Of a stretch of 36,755 nt of DNA, positions 7,157 through 14,050 are shown piece by piece. Every line of letters starts with the position of its first letter. Position 1 is the first letter of the stretch. A program made the translations under genes and the position numbers. The notes under the pieces were generated by a model that was not told where the DNA came from, did not search any database, and worked only from the letters and a program-made list of their open reading frames with translations. This stretch comes from Anaerolineae bacterium (lineage in GTDB: Bacteria; Chloroflexota; Anaerolineae; Anaerolineales; UBA11579), in contig SCUK01000013.1 of assembly GCA_004297445.1 (NCBI GenBank), positions 1 to 36,755 on the forward strand, given 5' to 3'.

Positions 7157-8380
7157 ATGAGCGACGCAACCCACACTCCCCCGTTCGATGATTTCGCCCC
7201 GAAACTCAAAGTAATCGGCATGGGCGGCGGCGGTTCAAATGCCGTGCAACGGATGATCGACCTGGGACTGCGGGGGGTTGAGTTCATCGCCGCCAACACC
7301 GACCGGCAAGCCTTGCTGACCAACCACGCGCCGGTGAAGGTGCAGTTGGGACCGAACCTGACACGCGGCATGGGCGCAGGCAGCAAGCCGGAGATCGGCT
7401 ACAAGGCGGCAGTAGAAAGCCGTGAAGACTTGCGGGCGGCGCTGGCCGGGGCGGACATGGTATTCCTGACGGCCGGGATGGGCGGCGGTACCGGCACCGG
7501 CAGCATTGCGGTGGCGGCGCAGGCGGCGCGCGAAGCCGGGGCGGTGGTCATCGCCATCGTCACCATGCCATTCAGTTTTGAAGGCAAGCAACGCTACCAG
7601 AACGCCCTGCACGGATTGAAAGCCCTGCAACCGCACGCGCACACCCTCATCACCCTGCCCAACGACCAATTGCTGGAAGCCAGCCCGCGCACCACATCCT
7701 TTGAAGCCGCGCTGTGCCTGGGCGACGACATCCTGCGGCAGGCGGTGCAGGGCATTACGGAACTCATCACCGAGCCGGGACTTATCAACCGTGGGTTCGC
7801 CGACATCCAGCAATTGATGAAACTGGGCGGCGGGGCGCTGATGACCATCGGCATGGGCGAAGGCGAGAACCGGGCAGTGAACGCCATCCAACAGGCGCTG
7901 CACCACCCGCTGCTGGCCAGCGTGGACCTGGGGCGCGCCCGCGGGGTGCTGGCGAACTTCACCGGCAGCCGCGAGATGCCGCTGTGGGAAGTGACCGAAG
8001 CAATGAACAGCATCCAGTCGCATGTGTGCGAGGACTGTGAAGTCATCTGGGGCGTGACGCATAACGACATGATGGACGAGCGCGTACAGGTCATCCTGGT
8101 GATGACGGGTCTGGGCGCGCCGAGCCTGGAAGAGGTGCTGCCGGGAGCCGAACGGCTCTCGGAGACCAAGCCCAGCGGGGCACGCGTGTTCCAGACCGGC
8201 CCCAACCGGACGCTGCGGGCGGCTGAAGAACGACAGGCAGAAGAGGATGAGCTGTCAATCCCCATCCACCTGGGCAGCGAACCGATGCTGGCAGGCATGG
8301 CGGGCGAACTGGACATCCCGGCCTTCCTGCGCCGCCGCCACCAGGAAAACGAGCGCGGCCGGTTCGGGTCGGGCAAATAG
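7157..8380 (+). CDS. Divergent FtsZ (tubulin-like GTPase)
   Basis: 407 aa; ATG at 7157 with AGAGGA 6 nt upstream. It has the FtsZ nucleotide-binding loop [10 protein letters not shown] (21-30) and the tubulin signature GGGTGTG (109-115), followed by SIAV where FtsZ usually has AAPV. Also present are [11 protein letters not shown] (136-146), LPNDQLL, and [10 protein letters not shown]. The T7 synergy loop is NRGFADIQ (211-218): N211 and D216 are kept, but the Asp equivalent to E. coli D209 is Gly213. The C terminus ends in a canonical conserved peptide, DIPAFLRRR (386-394), used elsewhere to bind FtsA/ZipA/SepF, plus 13 extra residues. It is not in a dcw cluster, and its neighbours are unknown proteins. 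It may be a second, specialised FtsZ or a divergent sole copy. Confidence 0.9.
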   Translation: MSDATHTPPFDDFAPKLKVIGMGGGGSNAVQRMIDLGLRGVEFIAANTDRQALLTNHAPVKVQLGPNLTRGMGAGSKPEIGYKAAVESREDLRAALAGADMVFLTAGMGGGTGTGSIAVAAQAAREAGAVVIAIVTMPFSFEGKQRYQNALHGLKALQPHAHTLITLPNDQLLEASPRTTSFEAALCLGDDILRQAVQGITELITEPGLINRGFADIQQLMKLGGGALMTIGMGEGENRAVNAIQQALHHPLLASVDLGRARGVLANFTGSREMPLWEVTEAMNSIQSHVCEDCEVIWGVTHNDMMDERVQVILVMTGLGAPSLEEVLPGAERLSETKPSGARVFQTGPNRTLRAAEERQAEEDELSIPIHLGSEPMLAGMAGELDIPAFLRRRHQENERGRFGSGK

Positions 8381-8401
8381 TTAATCTACGGAGTGACAGA
8401 C

Positions 8402-8647
8402 ATGGATGACAAGACCATCACCAAAATCGCCAAGAACGTGGAGCGCAGTTTCCCCGGCGTGAGCTGGCAGACGCCGCGGGTGCAACATAACCCGGCGGCG
8501 CAGGCCAAGAACCGCACGGCCAGCAACACCTACCTGCTGATTTTCAGCGGGTCGGCGGAGCAGGGCGACGGGCGGAGCATCCCGCGGCAGGTGCGGGTGG
8601 TGGCCAACGACAAGGGCCAGATCCTGCGCATGTCTACCTCGCACTAA
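8402..8647 (+). CDS. Small conserved-looking hypothetical protein of the FtsZ-like operon
   Basis: 81 aa from the ATG at 8402, with GGAG at 8390-8393 (8-nt spacing); an upstream in-frame GTG at 8393 overlaps that ribosome binding site and is rejected. The N terminus is helical (DDKTITKIAKNVERSFP). The rest looks like a small beta sheet (NTYLLIFSG, QVRVVANDKGQILRMS). It has no signal peptide, membrane span or cysteine. The family is not recognised. It lies 21 bp after ftsZ and 19 bp before the next gene, so the same transcript is expected. A cytoplasmic partner of the FtsZ-like protein is possible but unproven. Confidence 0.7.
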   Translation: MDDKTITKIAKNVERSFPGVSWQTPRVQHNPAAQAKNRTASNTYLLIFSGSAEQGDGRSIPRQVRVVANDKGQILRMSTSH

Positions 8648-8666
8648 CGTAAAGCAGAAGGTAACG

Positions 8667-8963
8667 ATGGATTGGTACGAAAACACCCTGCACCATCAAT
8701 TTACGGCTTCGCTGGCGCACCTCCGGCGGGTGAAGAAACCGCTGCACCAGCGCATCAAAGAGCGCGCCCTAGACGTGGTGATGCTGGTCTTCATTCCGCT
8801 GGCGGAGCGCGTGCGCCAGCACCAGGGGCTGGTGTCGCTGTTGCAGGGATTGGGCGAAGGCTTCATGAGCCAGCCGCGCGCCTTCCGCTGGATGCTGGTG
8901 GGCTTTTTTGGCTGGTGCGCCGGGCTGGGAATGGGCGCCGTGGTTGGATTTCTGATACCGTGA
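8667..8963 (+). CDS. Small membrane-anchored protein of the FtsZ-like operon
   Basis: 98 aa with AGAAGG 5-6 nt before the ATG. About 70 residues are basic and amphipathic-helical (HLRRVKKPLHQRIKERALDV, LAERVRQHQGLVSLL). They are followed by one strongly hydrophobic Gly-rich C-terminal helix (WMLVGFFGWCAGLGMGAVVG, about residues 74-96). The topology is compatible with a tail-anchored cytoplasmic protein. The family is not recognised. By position it could be a membrane tether for the FtsZ-like polymer, since no FtsA, ZipA or SepF is encoded nearby; this is inference. Confidence 0.65.
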   Translation: MDWYENTLHHQFTASLAHLRRVKKPLHQRIKERALDVVMLVFIPLAERVRQHQGLVSLLQGLGEGFMSQPRAFRWMLVGFFGWCAGLGMGAVVGFLIP

Positions 8964-8985
8964 AACAATTAGAGGACGGCCAGCG

Positions 8986-9714
8986 ATGAGCGACGGCGCA
9001 GGCGCGCTGGTGCGGCGGTTGTTCAGCCTGGCGCTGCTGGGCGGGATTGCCGTGGGCTGGCTGGCGGCGCGCGACCTGCGCGCGGGCGTGCTGGCCGCGC
9101 CGACCCCGCTGCCGACCACCCTGCCGCACCAGACCAATGTGTTGCTGGTGGGGGTGACGGCGCTGGATGACCGGCAAGCGACGCTGTTGAGCGCGTGGTT
9201 GGTGACGCTGCAGAATGACCAGCCGGAACTGGACTTCTTCCCGGTGTATCCGGTGCATCCGGCGATGAACTTGAACGACTACGCCGGGCGGCATGACCCC
9301 ATCACCGTGCAGGGCGACGACCTCGATGCGATTGCCGGGCTGGAGGTCATTGCGGCGCAAGGGCTGCATTGGGACCTGCTGGTGGTGCTGGATGAGGCGG
9401 GGCTCACCACTGTGCTGGGCGCGGCGCAAGGCGGCGGTGCGCTGACGGCCAACGAAGCCTCGCTGTTTGCCAGCCGGCCGGCAAACGCCTGGGACAATCC
9501 CGAACTGGTGCGCGCCCATCAGGAGAACCTGATTCGCTACCTTTGTCAGCAGAATACGGCGCTGGCCGGCGAACCGGCACGGTCGGCGATACTGGCGCTG
9601 CTGGGGGAGCATGCGGCGGCCAGCATGGACCGCAGCGCGCTTGCGGCGTTCGCGGAGATGTTGAGCGAACGGGAAAGCGAGCTGGCGTGCCGGTTCCCTT
9701 TGAGCGGGGAATGA
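8986..9714 (+). CDS. Membrane-anchored LCP-like (LytR-CpsA-Psr-like) protein, degenerate
   Basis: 242 aa; AGAGGA about 10 nt upstream of the ATG. There is a basic N terminus, then a transmembrane anchor at about 11-30 (LFSLALLGGIAVGWLAARD), a Pro/Thr linker, and an extracytoplasmic domain starting NVLLVGVTALDDRQATLLSA. The order of its strands recalls the start of LCP domains (NxLLxGxD...R.DTmmL), and the length after the anchor is similar. The Arg and Asp residues that bind pyrophosphate in LCP enzymes are not evident. It may be a non-catalytic relative, or the resemblance may be superficial. It is the last of five closely spaced genes, and a 156-bp gap follows. Confidence 0.55.
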   Translation: MSDGAGALVRRLFSLALLGGIAVGWLAARDLRAGVLAAPTPLPTTLPHQTNVLLVGVTALDDRQATLLSAWLVTLQNDQPELDFFPVYPVHPAMNLNDYAGRHDPITVQGDDLDAIAGLEVIAAQGLHWDLLVVLDEAGLTTVLGAAQGGGALTANEASLFASRPANAWDNPELVRAHQENLIRYLCQQNTALAGEPARSAILALLGEHAAASMDRSALAAFAEMLSERESELACRFPLSGE

Positions 9715-9857
9715 ATAAGAGAAATCGGTAATTCGCAATTGGGACATATAAGGAAACGGGGGCCGCGTGATCATCGGCTTGCTCGGAATGAAAATGTAGG
9801 AAACAGGTCTAGAAGGCGGTCATCCTTTGGAGGGATGGTACTTGATGCGCCGCTTGG

Positions 9858-9863
9858 TAAAAT
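9858..9863 (+). promoter_or_regulatory. -10-like element directly before the VanW-domain gene
   Basis: TAAAAT ends 7 nt before the ATG at 9871. No Shine-Dalgarno sequence is present between them. This spacing places the transcription start at or next to the start codon, as in leaderless mRNAs. No good -35 hexamer is visible. Confidence 0.4.
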
Positions 9864-9870
9864 TCCCTGT

Positions 9871-11778
9871 ATGAACACGACGCAGACACTTCCTCCGCAC
9901 CCCATGCAATCCTCTGTTCTTATGCGAATCCTGGCGGCGGTTGCCGGCGCGCTGGCGTTATTCATGGCGCTGGCCTTTGCCGGTATCCTCTTGTTCCAGT
10001 TCCGCTACCTGGGACGCATCTACCCGGGCGTGTCGGTGGGCGGGGTGGACCTTTCCGGCGTGCGGCGGACGCAAGCTGCAGAATTGCTGCGCGGCGAAAT
10101 GACCTACCCGACGACCGGGAGCATTGTGCTGAGTCATGGCGGCCAGAGTTGGGACTTCACCCCCTCCGAGCTGGGGTTGACGCTGGATGCCGAGGCAAGC
10201 GCCGAAGCCGCTTACAAGGTGGGACGGGATACGCTGTTCGGCCTGCGCTGGCTGCGCCAGATTCAGGTGTGGCAGCAGGGCGAGGCATTGCAGCCTGTCT
10301 ATGTGTTGGACGGACGCGCGGCGCAACTGGCGCTGGACACCATCGGCTGGCAGATTAATCAGCCGGTGAAGGAAGCCAGCCTGGGCGTGGTGAATGGCGA
10401 GGTGATTTCCGAGGCCGGGCAGGTGGGGCGCTCGCTGGATGTGCAGGCGGCGGTGAACGAACTCGAAGCGTTGTTCCGAACATTCCAGAGCGGTGAAATC
10501 CAACTGGTGATGGTAGAACGCAAGCCACAGGTGCTGGATGTGCAGGCGCAGGCTGACCTGGCGCGGCGCATATTGAGCGAACCCATCATTCTAGATATCG
10601 CCGGGCGCATTAACGGCGACCCTGGCCCATGGACGCTGGACCAGGCGGCGGTGGCTGACATGCTGAGCATCCAACGCGTGGAAGTGGACGGGGTGGTGAC
10701 CTACCAGGTGGGACTGGACGCTGTGAGATTGCGGGCCATCCTGGAGCCGCTGGCGCCGACGCTGGTGCGCGAGCCGGAAAATGCGCGCTTCATCTTCAAC
10801 GACGAGACACGGCAACTGGAGGCCATTCAGCCTTCGATAAACGGGCGGCGACTGCTGGTCGAAGAGAGCATCCAGGCCATCAACCAGCAATTGGGTGAGG
10901 GACGGCATACGGTCGCGCTGGCCTTTGACCAGCACGCCCCGGAAGTACCGGATACAGCCACCGGGGCGGACCTCGGCATCACCGAACTGGTGGTGGAACA
11001 AACCACCTATTTCTATGGTTCCAGCGAGGGCCGCATCCAGAACATCCAGACCGCCGGGGGACGATTCCACGGGCTGCTGGTGGCGCCGGGGGAAGTCTTC
11101 AGCATGGTGGCAAACATCGGCGACATCAGCCTGGACTCGGGGTTTACCGAAGCCTGGATCATCTATGGCGACCGCACGATAAAGGGCGTGGGCGGCGGGG
11201 TGTGCCAGGTGAGTACCACCCTGTTCCGGGCCGCATTCTTTGGCGGCTTCCCGATCGTGGAGCGCTATTCGCATTCATACAGAGTGTATTATTACGAACT
11301 GGCAGCCAGCGGCGCGGTGAACTCAAACCTGGCCGGGCTGGATGCCACCGTGTATGCGCCCATCGTGGATTTCAAATTCCAGAACGATACCCCCTACTGG
11401 CTGTTGATGGAGGTGTACGTGAACCCGGGGGCGCGCAGCATCACCTGGAAGTTCTATTCGACCAGCGACGGACGACAGGTGGAGTGGGACACCTCCGGCC
11501 TGCAGAACGTGACCGACCCGCTGGAACCGGTGTACGAGGAGAGCGATGAACTGGGAGCCGGCGAAGTGAAACAGGTGGACTGGGCCGTGGAAGGCGCTGA
11601 CGTGGTGGTGACACGCAAGGTCATCCGCGACGGCGTGGTGCTCTACGACGATGTGTTCGCCACCCACTACGAACCGTGGGCCACGGTGTGCCAGTATGGG
11701 CCAGGGACGCGCAACTACCCGCCCAAGCCCAACCAGCAGGACACGTATTCGTGCAAACGGGTGGTAACGGGAAACTGA
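9871..11778 (+). CDS. VanW family protein with peptidoglycan-binding-like repeats
   Basis: 635 aa from the ATG at 9871; the frame is open further upstream but holds no better start. A transmembrane anchor lies at about 17-43 (ILAAVAGALALFMALAFAGI). Extracytoplasmic repeats of the type often annotated as peptidoglycan-binding (IYPGVSVGGVDLSGVRRTQA, then two related segments) cover about 50-370. The VanW domain follows at about 385-520, with the signature GGGVCQVSTTLFRAAFFGG and a HSYRVYYYE string. A beta-rich C-terminal tail (VTRKVIRDGVVLYDDVF) resembles the G5-like tails of the family. VanW proteins occur with wall-related genes, but their biochemical role is unsettled. It is probably transcribed from its own promoter. 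Confidence 0.9.
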   Translation: MNTTQTLPPHPMQSSVLMRILAAVAGALALFMALAFAGILLFQFRYLGRIYPGVSVGGVDLSGVRRTQAAELLRGEMTYPTTGSIVLSHGGQSWDFTPSELGLTLDAEASAEAAYKVGRDTLFGLRWLRQIQVWQQGEALQPVYVLDGRAAQLALDTIGWQINQPVKEASLGVVNGEVISEAGQVGRSLDVQAAVNELEALFRTFQSGEIQLVMVERKPQVLDVQAQADLARRILSEPIILDIAGRINGDPGPWTLDQAAVADMLSIQRVEVDGVVTYQVGLDAVRLRAILEPLAPTLVREPENARFIFNDETRQLEAIQPSINGRRLLVEESIQAINQQLGEGRHTVALAFDQHAPEVPDTATGADLGITELVVEQTTYFYGSSEGRIQNIQTAGGRFHGLLVAPGEVFSMVANIGDISLDSGFTEAWIIYGDRTIKGVGGGVCQVSTTLFRAAFFGGFPIVERYSHSYRVYYYELAASGAVNSNLAGLDATVYAPIVDFKFQNDTPYWLLMEVYVNPGARSITWKFYSTSDGRQVEWDTSGLQNVTDPLEPVYEESDELGAGEVKQVDWAVEGADVVVTRKVIRDGVVLYDDVFATHYEPWATVCQYGPGTRNYPPKPNQQDTYSCKRVVTGN

Positions 11779-11821
11779 CCGGAGCGTTATACTGTTTGAA
11801 AATACTCAGGAGAAGACGACG

Positions 11822-12250
11822 ATGAAACGTAATTTATGCCTTGTGATTGCCGCCCTCGCGCTGGCTGCGCTGGCCTGCGAAGCCAGCCTGCCCGAAGGCA
11901 CCCAGGCGACGGTGGAAGCCGGCGTGAACCAGGTAGTGGCGGCGGGTTTGGTGGAGTTTGAGGCCCAGACCGGCATCCCGATGCCGGACATGGGCGAAAT
12001 CAGCAACATCAGCGTGGAAGACGGCGCGCTGAATTTCCAGGTGGAAGCCGAATTCGAGGTCGTGCTGGACTATTATCGCAAGGCGGCACTGGCCGCGGCG
12101 CTGACCGAGCGCGAACTGAACACGAGTATCACCGAGACCACGGCCAGCCTGGTATTTGACGGCAGCGATACCGGCAAGGCAGTGGTCGTCCAGATCGTGG
12201 ACCTCGGGGATGGCAAGGTAAACGTCAGCGTGCGACTGGAAGATCTCTAA
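11822..12250 (+). CDS. Small lipoprotein of unknown function
   Basis: 142 aa. The signal peptide has a lipobox (LALAALAC, cysteine at residue 19), so the mature protein is expected to be lipid-anchored outside the membrane. AGGAGAAG lies about 8 nt before the ATG. The mature part has a helix (VEAGVNQVVAAGLVEFEAQT) and a beta-rich segment (VEDGALNFQVEAEFEVVLDY ... KVNVSVRLEDL). It resembles small extracytoplasmic lipoproteins but I recognise no family. A strong terminator 21 bp after the stop ends the transcript. Confidence 0.75.
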   Translation: MKRNLCLVIAALALAALACEASLPEGTQATVEAGVNQVVAAGLVEFEAQTGIPMPDMGEISNISVEDGALNFQVEAEFEVVLDYYRKAALAAALTERELNTSITETTASLVFDGSDTGKAVVVQIVDLGDGKVNVSVRLEDL

Positions 12251-12271
12251 ACCCTTAGACACGAAGTAATC

Positions 12272-12300
12272 AAAACAGGCGCACAAGTGCGCCTGTTTTG
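12272..12300 (+). terminator. Intrinsic terminator after the lipoprotein gene
   Basis: A perfect 13-bp stem, AAAACAGGCGCAC and GTGCGCCTGTTTT around a 2-nt centre, is followed by a short T-rich tail (GTCTT). The A-run on the left arm makes it potentially bidirectional. Confidence 0.85.
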
Positions 12301-12324
12301 TCTTAAGACTCAGCTACAAGACAG

Positions 12325-12344
12325 CAGTGGGCTTAAGCCCACTG
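12325..12344. repeat. 20-bp palindromic repeat, copy 1
   Basis: CAGTGGGCTTAAGCCCACTG is a perfect palindrome, followed by TCTGAT. A near-identical copy occurs at 13951-13970 followed by TCTAAT. Both are intergenic, consistent with a short interspersed palindromic repeat family. Confidence 0.7.
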
Positions 12345-12367
12345 TCTGATACCCATAGGGGTTTTGA

Positions 12368-12394
12368 TATAATGCGGGCAATCTGCTGAAGGAG
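12368..12394 (+). promoter_or_regulatory. -10 element and Shine-Dalgarno of the Trm112-like gene
   Basis: A consensus TATAAT (12368-12373) lies 31 bp before the ATG at 12405, and AAGGAG (12389-12394) is spaced 10 nt from it. The -35 region overlaps the end of the palindromic repeat and is poor. Confidence 0.5.
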
Positions 12395-12404
12395 AACGAC
12401 GCTC

Positions 12405-12638
12405 ATGGTGAGTCAAGAACTACTGGATATTCTGCGCTGCCCGCACTGCGTGCAGGAGAGCGAAGGACTGCTGGAGTATTACAAAGAGACCTGGCTCATC
12501 TGCCAGGAATGCGGCCGCAAGTACCCCGTGACCGAAGACATCCCGGTGATGCTGCTGGACGTAGGCGAACGCTGGCAGAAGACCGCCAAGGAAGACCTGC
12601 CCGTGCCGCCCACGATGGAGCACGCCAAAGCCGGCTGA
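12405..12638 (+). CDS. Trm112-like / UPF0434 zinc-ribbon protein
   Basis: 77 aa. It begins LLDILRCPHC, the hallmark of the Trm112/YcaR family, with zinc cysteines C12, C15, C33 and C36, followed by YPVTEDIPVML. Eukaryotic and some bacterial relatives activate methyltransferases; the role of the short bacterial forms is unclear. Length and motif spacing are normal for the family; the C terminus is slightly extended and acidic. Its stop overlaps the start of the HEAT-repeat gene (TGATG), so the two are translationally coupled. Confidence 0.9.
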   Translation: MVSQELLDILRCPHCVQESEGLLEYYKETWLICQECGRKYPVTEDIPVMLLDVGERWQKTAKEDLPVPPTMEHAKAG

Positions 12639-13216
12639 TGAAAGACCTGGACGACCTGCTGGGAATATTGACCGGCGGGGACGATCCGGCTGCCGAACTG
12701 GCCGTGACCGCCATAGCCGATTACGGCGCAGCGGCCCTCCCCTCTCTAATACAACTTGCGCAAGACCCGGACCCTGACCGCCGCTGGTGGGCGGTGCGTG
12801 CACTGGCCGCGCTGCAACCCCCGGACAATCTGCCTGCTCTAATCACCGCGCTCAACGACCCCGAAGAGGATGTGCGACTATGCGCAGCGTTGGCGATTCG
12901 CGAGAACCCCACCCCGGACGCCGTGTCGCCCCTGGTAGAGATGCTGGCCGACGACGACCGGCTGCTGGCACGGCTGGCCGGTGACGCACTGGTGGCTATC
13001 GGCAAACCAGCGACCGGCGCGCTGCTGGAAGCGGTGATTAATGCCCCGCAGGCGGCGCGGCTGGAAGCGTGCCGGTCGCTGGCCGCGATTGGCGACCTGG
13101 ATTCGGTAACCACGCTGTTCAAGTTGCTGGATGATAATTCAGCGATGCTGGAGTACTGGGCGAACGAGGGACTCGAACGGATGGGGATTGGGATGAGTTT
13201 CTTCAGGCCGGGATGA
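12638..13216 (+). CDS. HEAT-repeat protein
   Basis: 192 aa from the ATG at 12638, which overlaps the preceding stop by one base; the frame is open upstream, but only as a shadow of the zinc-ribbon gene. It consists of about five helical HEAT or PBS-lyase-type repeats of 30-35 residues (DRRWWAVRALAALQPPDNLP, DVRLCAALAIRENPTPDAVS, LLARLAGDALVAIGKPATGA, RLEACRSLAAIGDLDSVTTL). Such repeats mediate protein binding. No enzymatic domain or signal peptide is visible. It may be a scaffold partner of the Trm112-like protein, inferred only from coupling. Confidence 0.85.
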   Translation: MKDLDDLLGILTGGDDPAAELAVTAIADYGAAALPSLIQLAQDPDPDRRWWAVRALAALQPPDNLPALITALNDPEEDVRLCAALAIRENPTPDAVSPLVEMLADDDRLLARLAGDALVAIGKPATGALLEAVINAPQAARLEACRSLAAIGDLDSVTTLFKLLDDNSAMLEYWANEGLERMGIGMSFFRPG

Positions 13217-13227
13217 ATGACCGCAAT

Positions 13228-13262
13228 AAAAAATCCGACTTCTTGAAGAAGTCGGATTTTTT
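13228..13262. terminator. Bidirectional intrinsic terminator between convergent genes
   Basis: TCCGACTTC, loop TTGAA, GAAGTCGGA form a 9-bp stem flanked by six A on the left and six T on the right. It can stop the plus-strand HEAT gene and the minus-strand DUF456 gene. Confidence 0.9.
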
Positions 13263-13279
13263 GTGGTTAGGTGATTGGT

Positions 13280-13795
13280 TCAAGTAACGTTGGCGGCCCA
13301 GATAGCCCACAGGCCAATCTTCACGATGCCCAACCCGAAGCGGATGACGAAGGCCCACAGGTAGCCCTGCATCAGGGCCTTGATGACGCCCACGGCCTTG
13401 TCAGTGTCGCCGCCCAGGCGGCGGCGCTCCAGCAGGAAGAGGGCCAGCACGGCCGCGCCCAAACCGCCCAGCGGAGTGAGGAAGATGCCACCAATCAAAC
13501 CCAAAAGAAACGCCAGAATGAGGTTGCCCCATGAAGCGCCGGCCTGGCGGCCCTTGGTGGCCATGAACACATTGTCGGCGAGGGCGGAGACAATCATGAG
13601 GATGGTGATGAAGAAGAACATCCAGCCGCCGAGGGCGGTGAAGCCGGTTGCGAGGCCATAGACAAGGGCGGCCACCCAGATCAGCACGCCGCCGGGGAAG
13701 ATGGGCACTATCAGCCCAAAAAGGCTAATGAGCATGATGATGAAGGTGATGGTGTTGATTGCGCCGTAGATTATGGCTTGCCAGTCAGTGTCCAT
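13280..13795 (-). CDS. DUF456 family membrane protein
   Basis: 171 aa, almost entirely hydrophobic with about four to five transmembrane helices. The Gly/Pro-rich motif GLIVPIFPGGVLIWVAALVY near the N terminus and a second Gly-rich segment (LGLIGGIFLTPLGGLGAAVL) followed by a basic loop are typical of DUF456. The function of the family is unknown. A -10-like TAAAAT lies 7 nt before the ATG with no Shine-Dalgarno, so the mRNA may be leaderless. It is monocistronic between a shared terminator and the repeat-containing gap upstream. Confidence 0.85.
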   Translation of the reverse strand: MDTDWQAIIYGAINTITFIIMLISLFGLIVPIFPGGVLIWVAALVYGLATGFTALGGWMFFFITILMIVSALADNVFMATKGRQAGASWGNLILAFLLGLIGGIFLTPLGGLGAAVLALFLLERRRLGGDTDKAVGVIKALMQGYLWAFVIRFGLGIVKIGLWAIWAANVT

Positions 13796-13802
13796 AGAGT
13801 CA

Positions 13803-13808
13803 ATTTTA
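13803..13808 (-). promoter_or_regulatory. -10-like element of the DUF456 gene
   Basis: TAAAAT on the minus strand ends 7 nt before the ATG at 13795, with no Shine-Dalgarno sequence between. It fits a leaderless start. Confidence 0.4.
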
Positions 13809-13880
13809 GTACGAAATTTGAGCCAATGGAGTCATGGAAAATATGGGGAAATCAAGAGGGTTATGAAAGTGGCCGGGAGG

Positions 13881-13912
13881 TTCTTCGCTCACTTCGTTCG
13901 CTCAGAATGACA
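13881..13912. repeat. Interspersed repeat of the CGCTCACTTCGTTCGCTCAG type
   Basis: TTCTTCGCTCACTTCG followed by TTCGCTCAGAATGACA is a short imperfectly palindromic sequence of a kind I recall as scattered in many bacterial genomes. It lies in the 13796-14050 gap, which holds no gene I can support. Confidence 0.4.
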
Positions 13913-13950
13913 ACGCTTAGTGGGAACGAGAATGATGATTGGGTAATTCA

Positions 13951-13970
13951 CAGTGGGCTAAAGCCCACTG
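13951..13970. repeat. 20-bp palindromic repeat, copy 2
   Basis: CAGTGGGCTAAAGCCCACTG followed by TCTAAT differs by one central base from the copy at 12325-12344. Both lie between genes. Confidence 0.7.
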
Positions 13971-14050
13971 TCTAATCCTTTGCGATTTTACTGTTTCACC
14001 GCTCCCCAAGACCGGCGCGGCATGCTGGCCGCGCCGGTGCGCTGAGCAGG

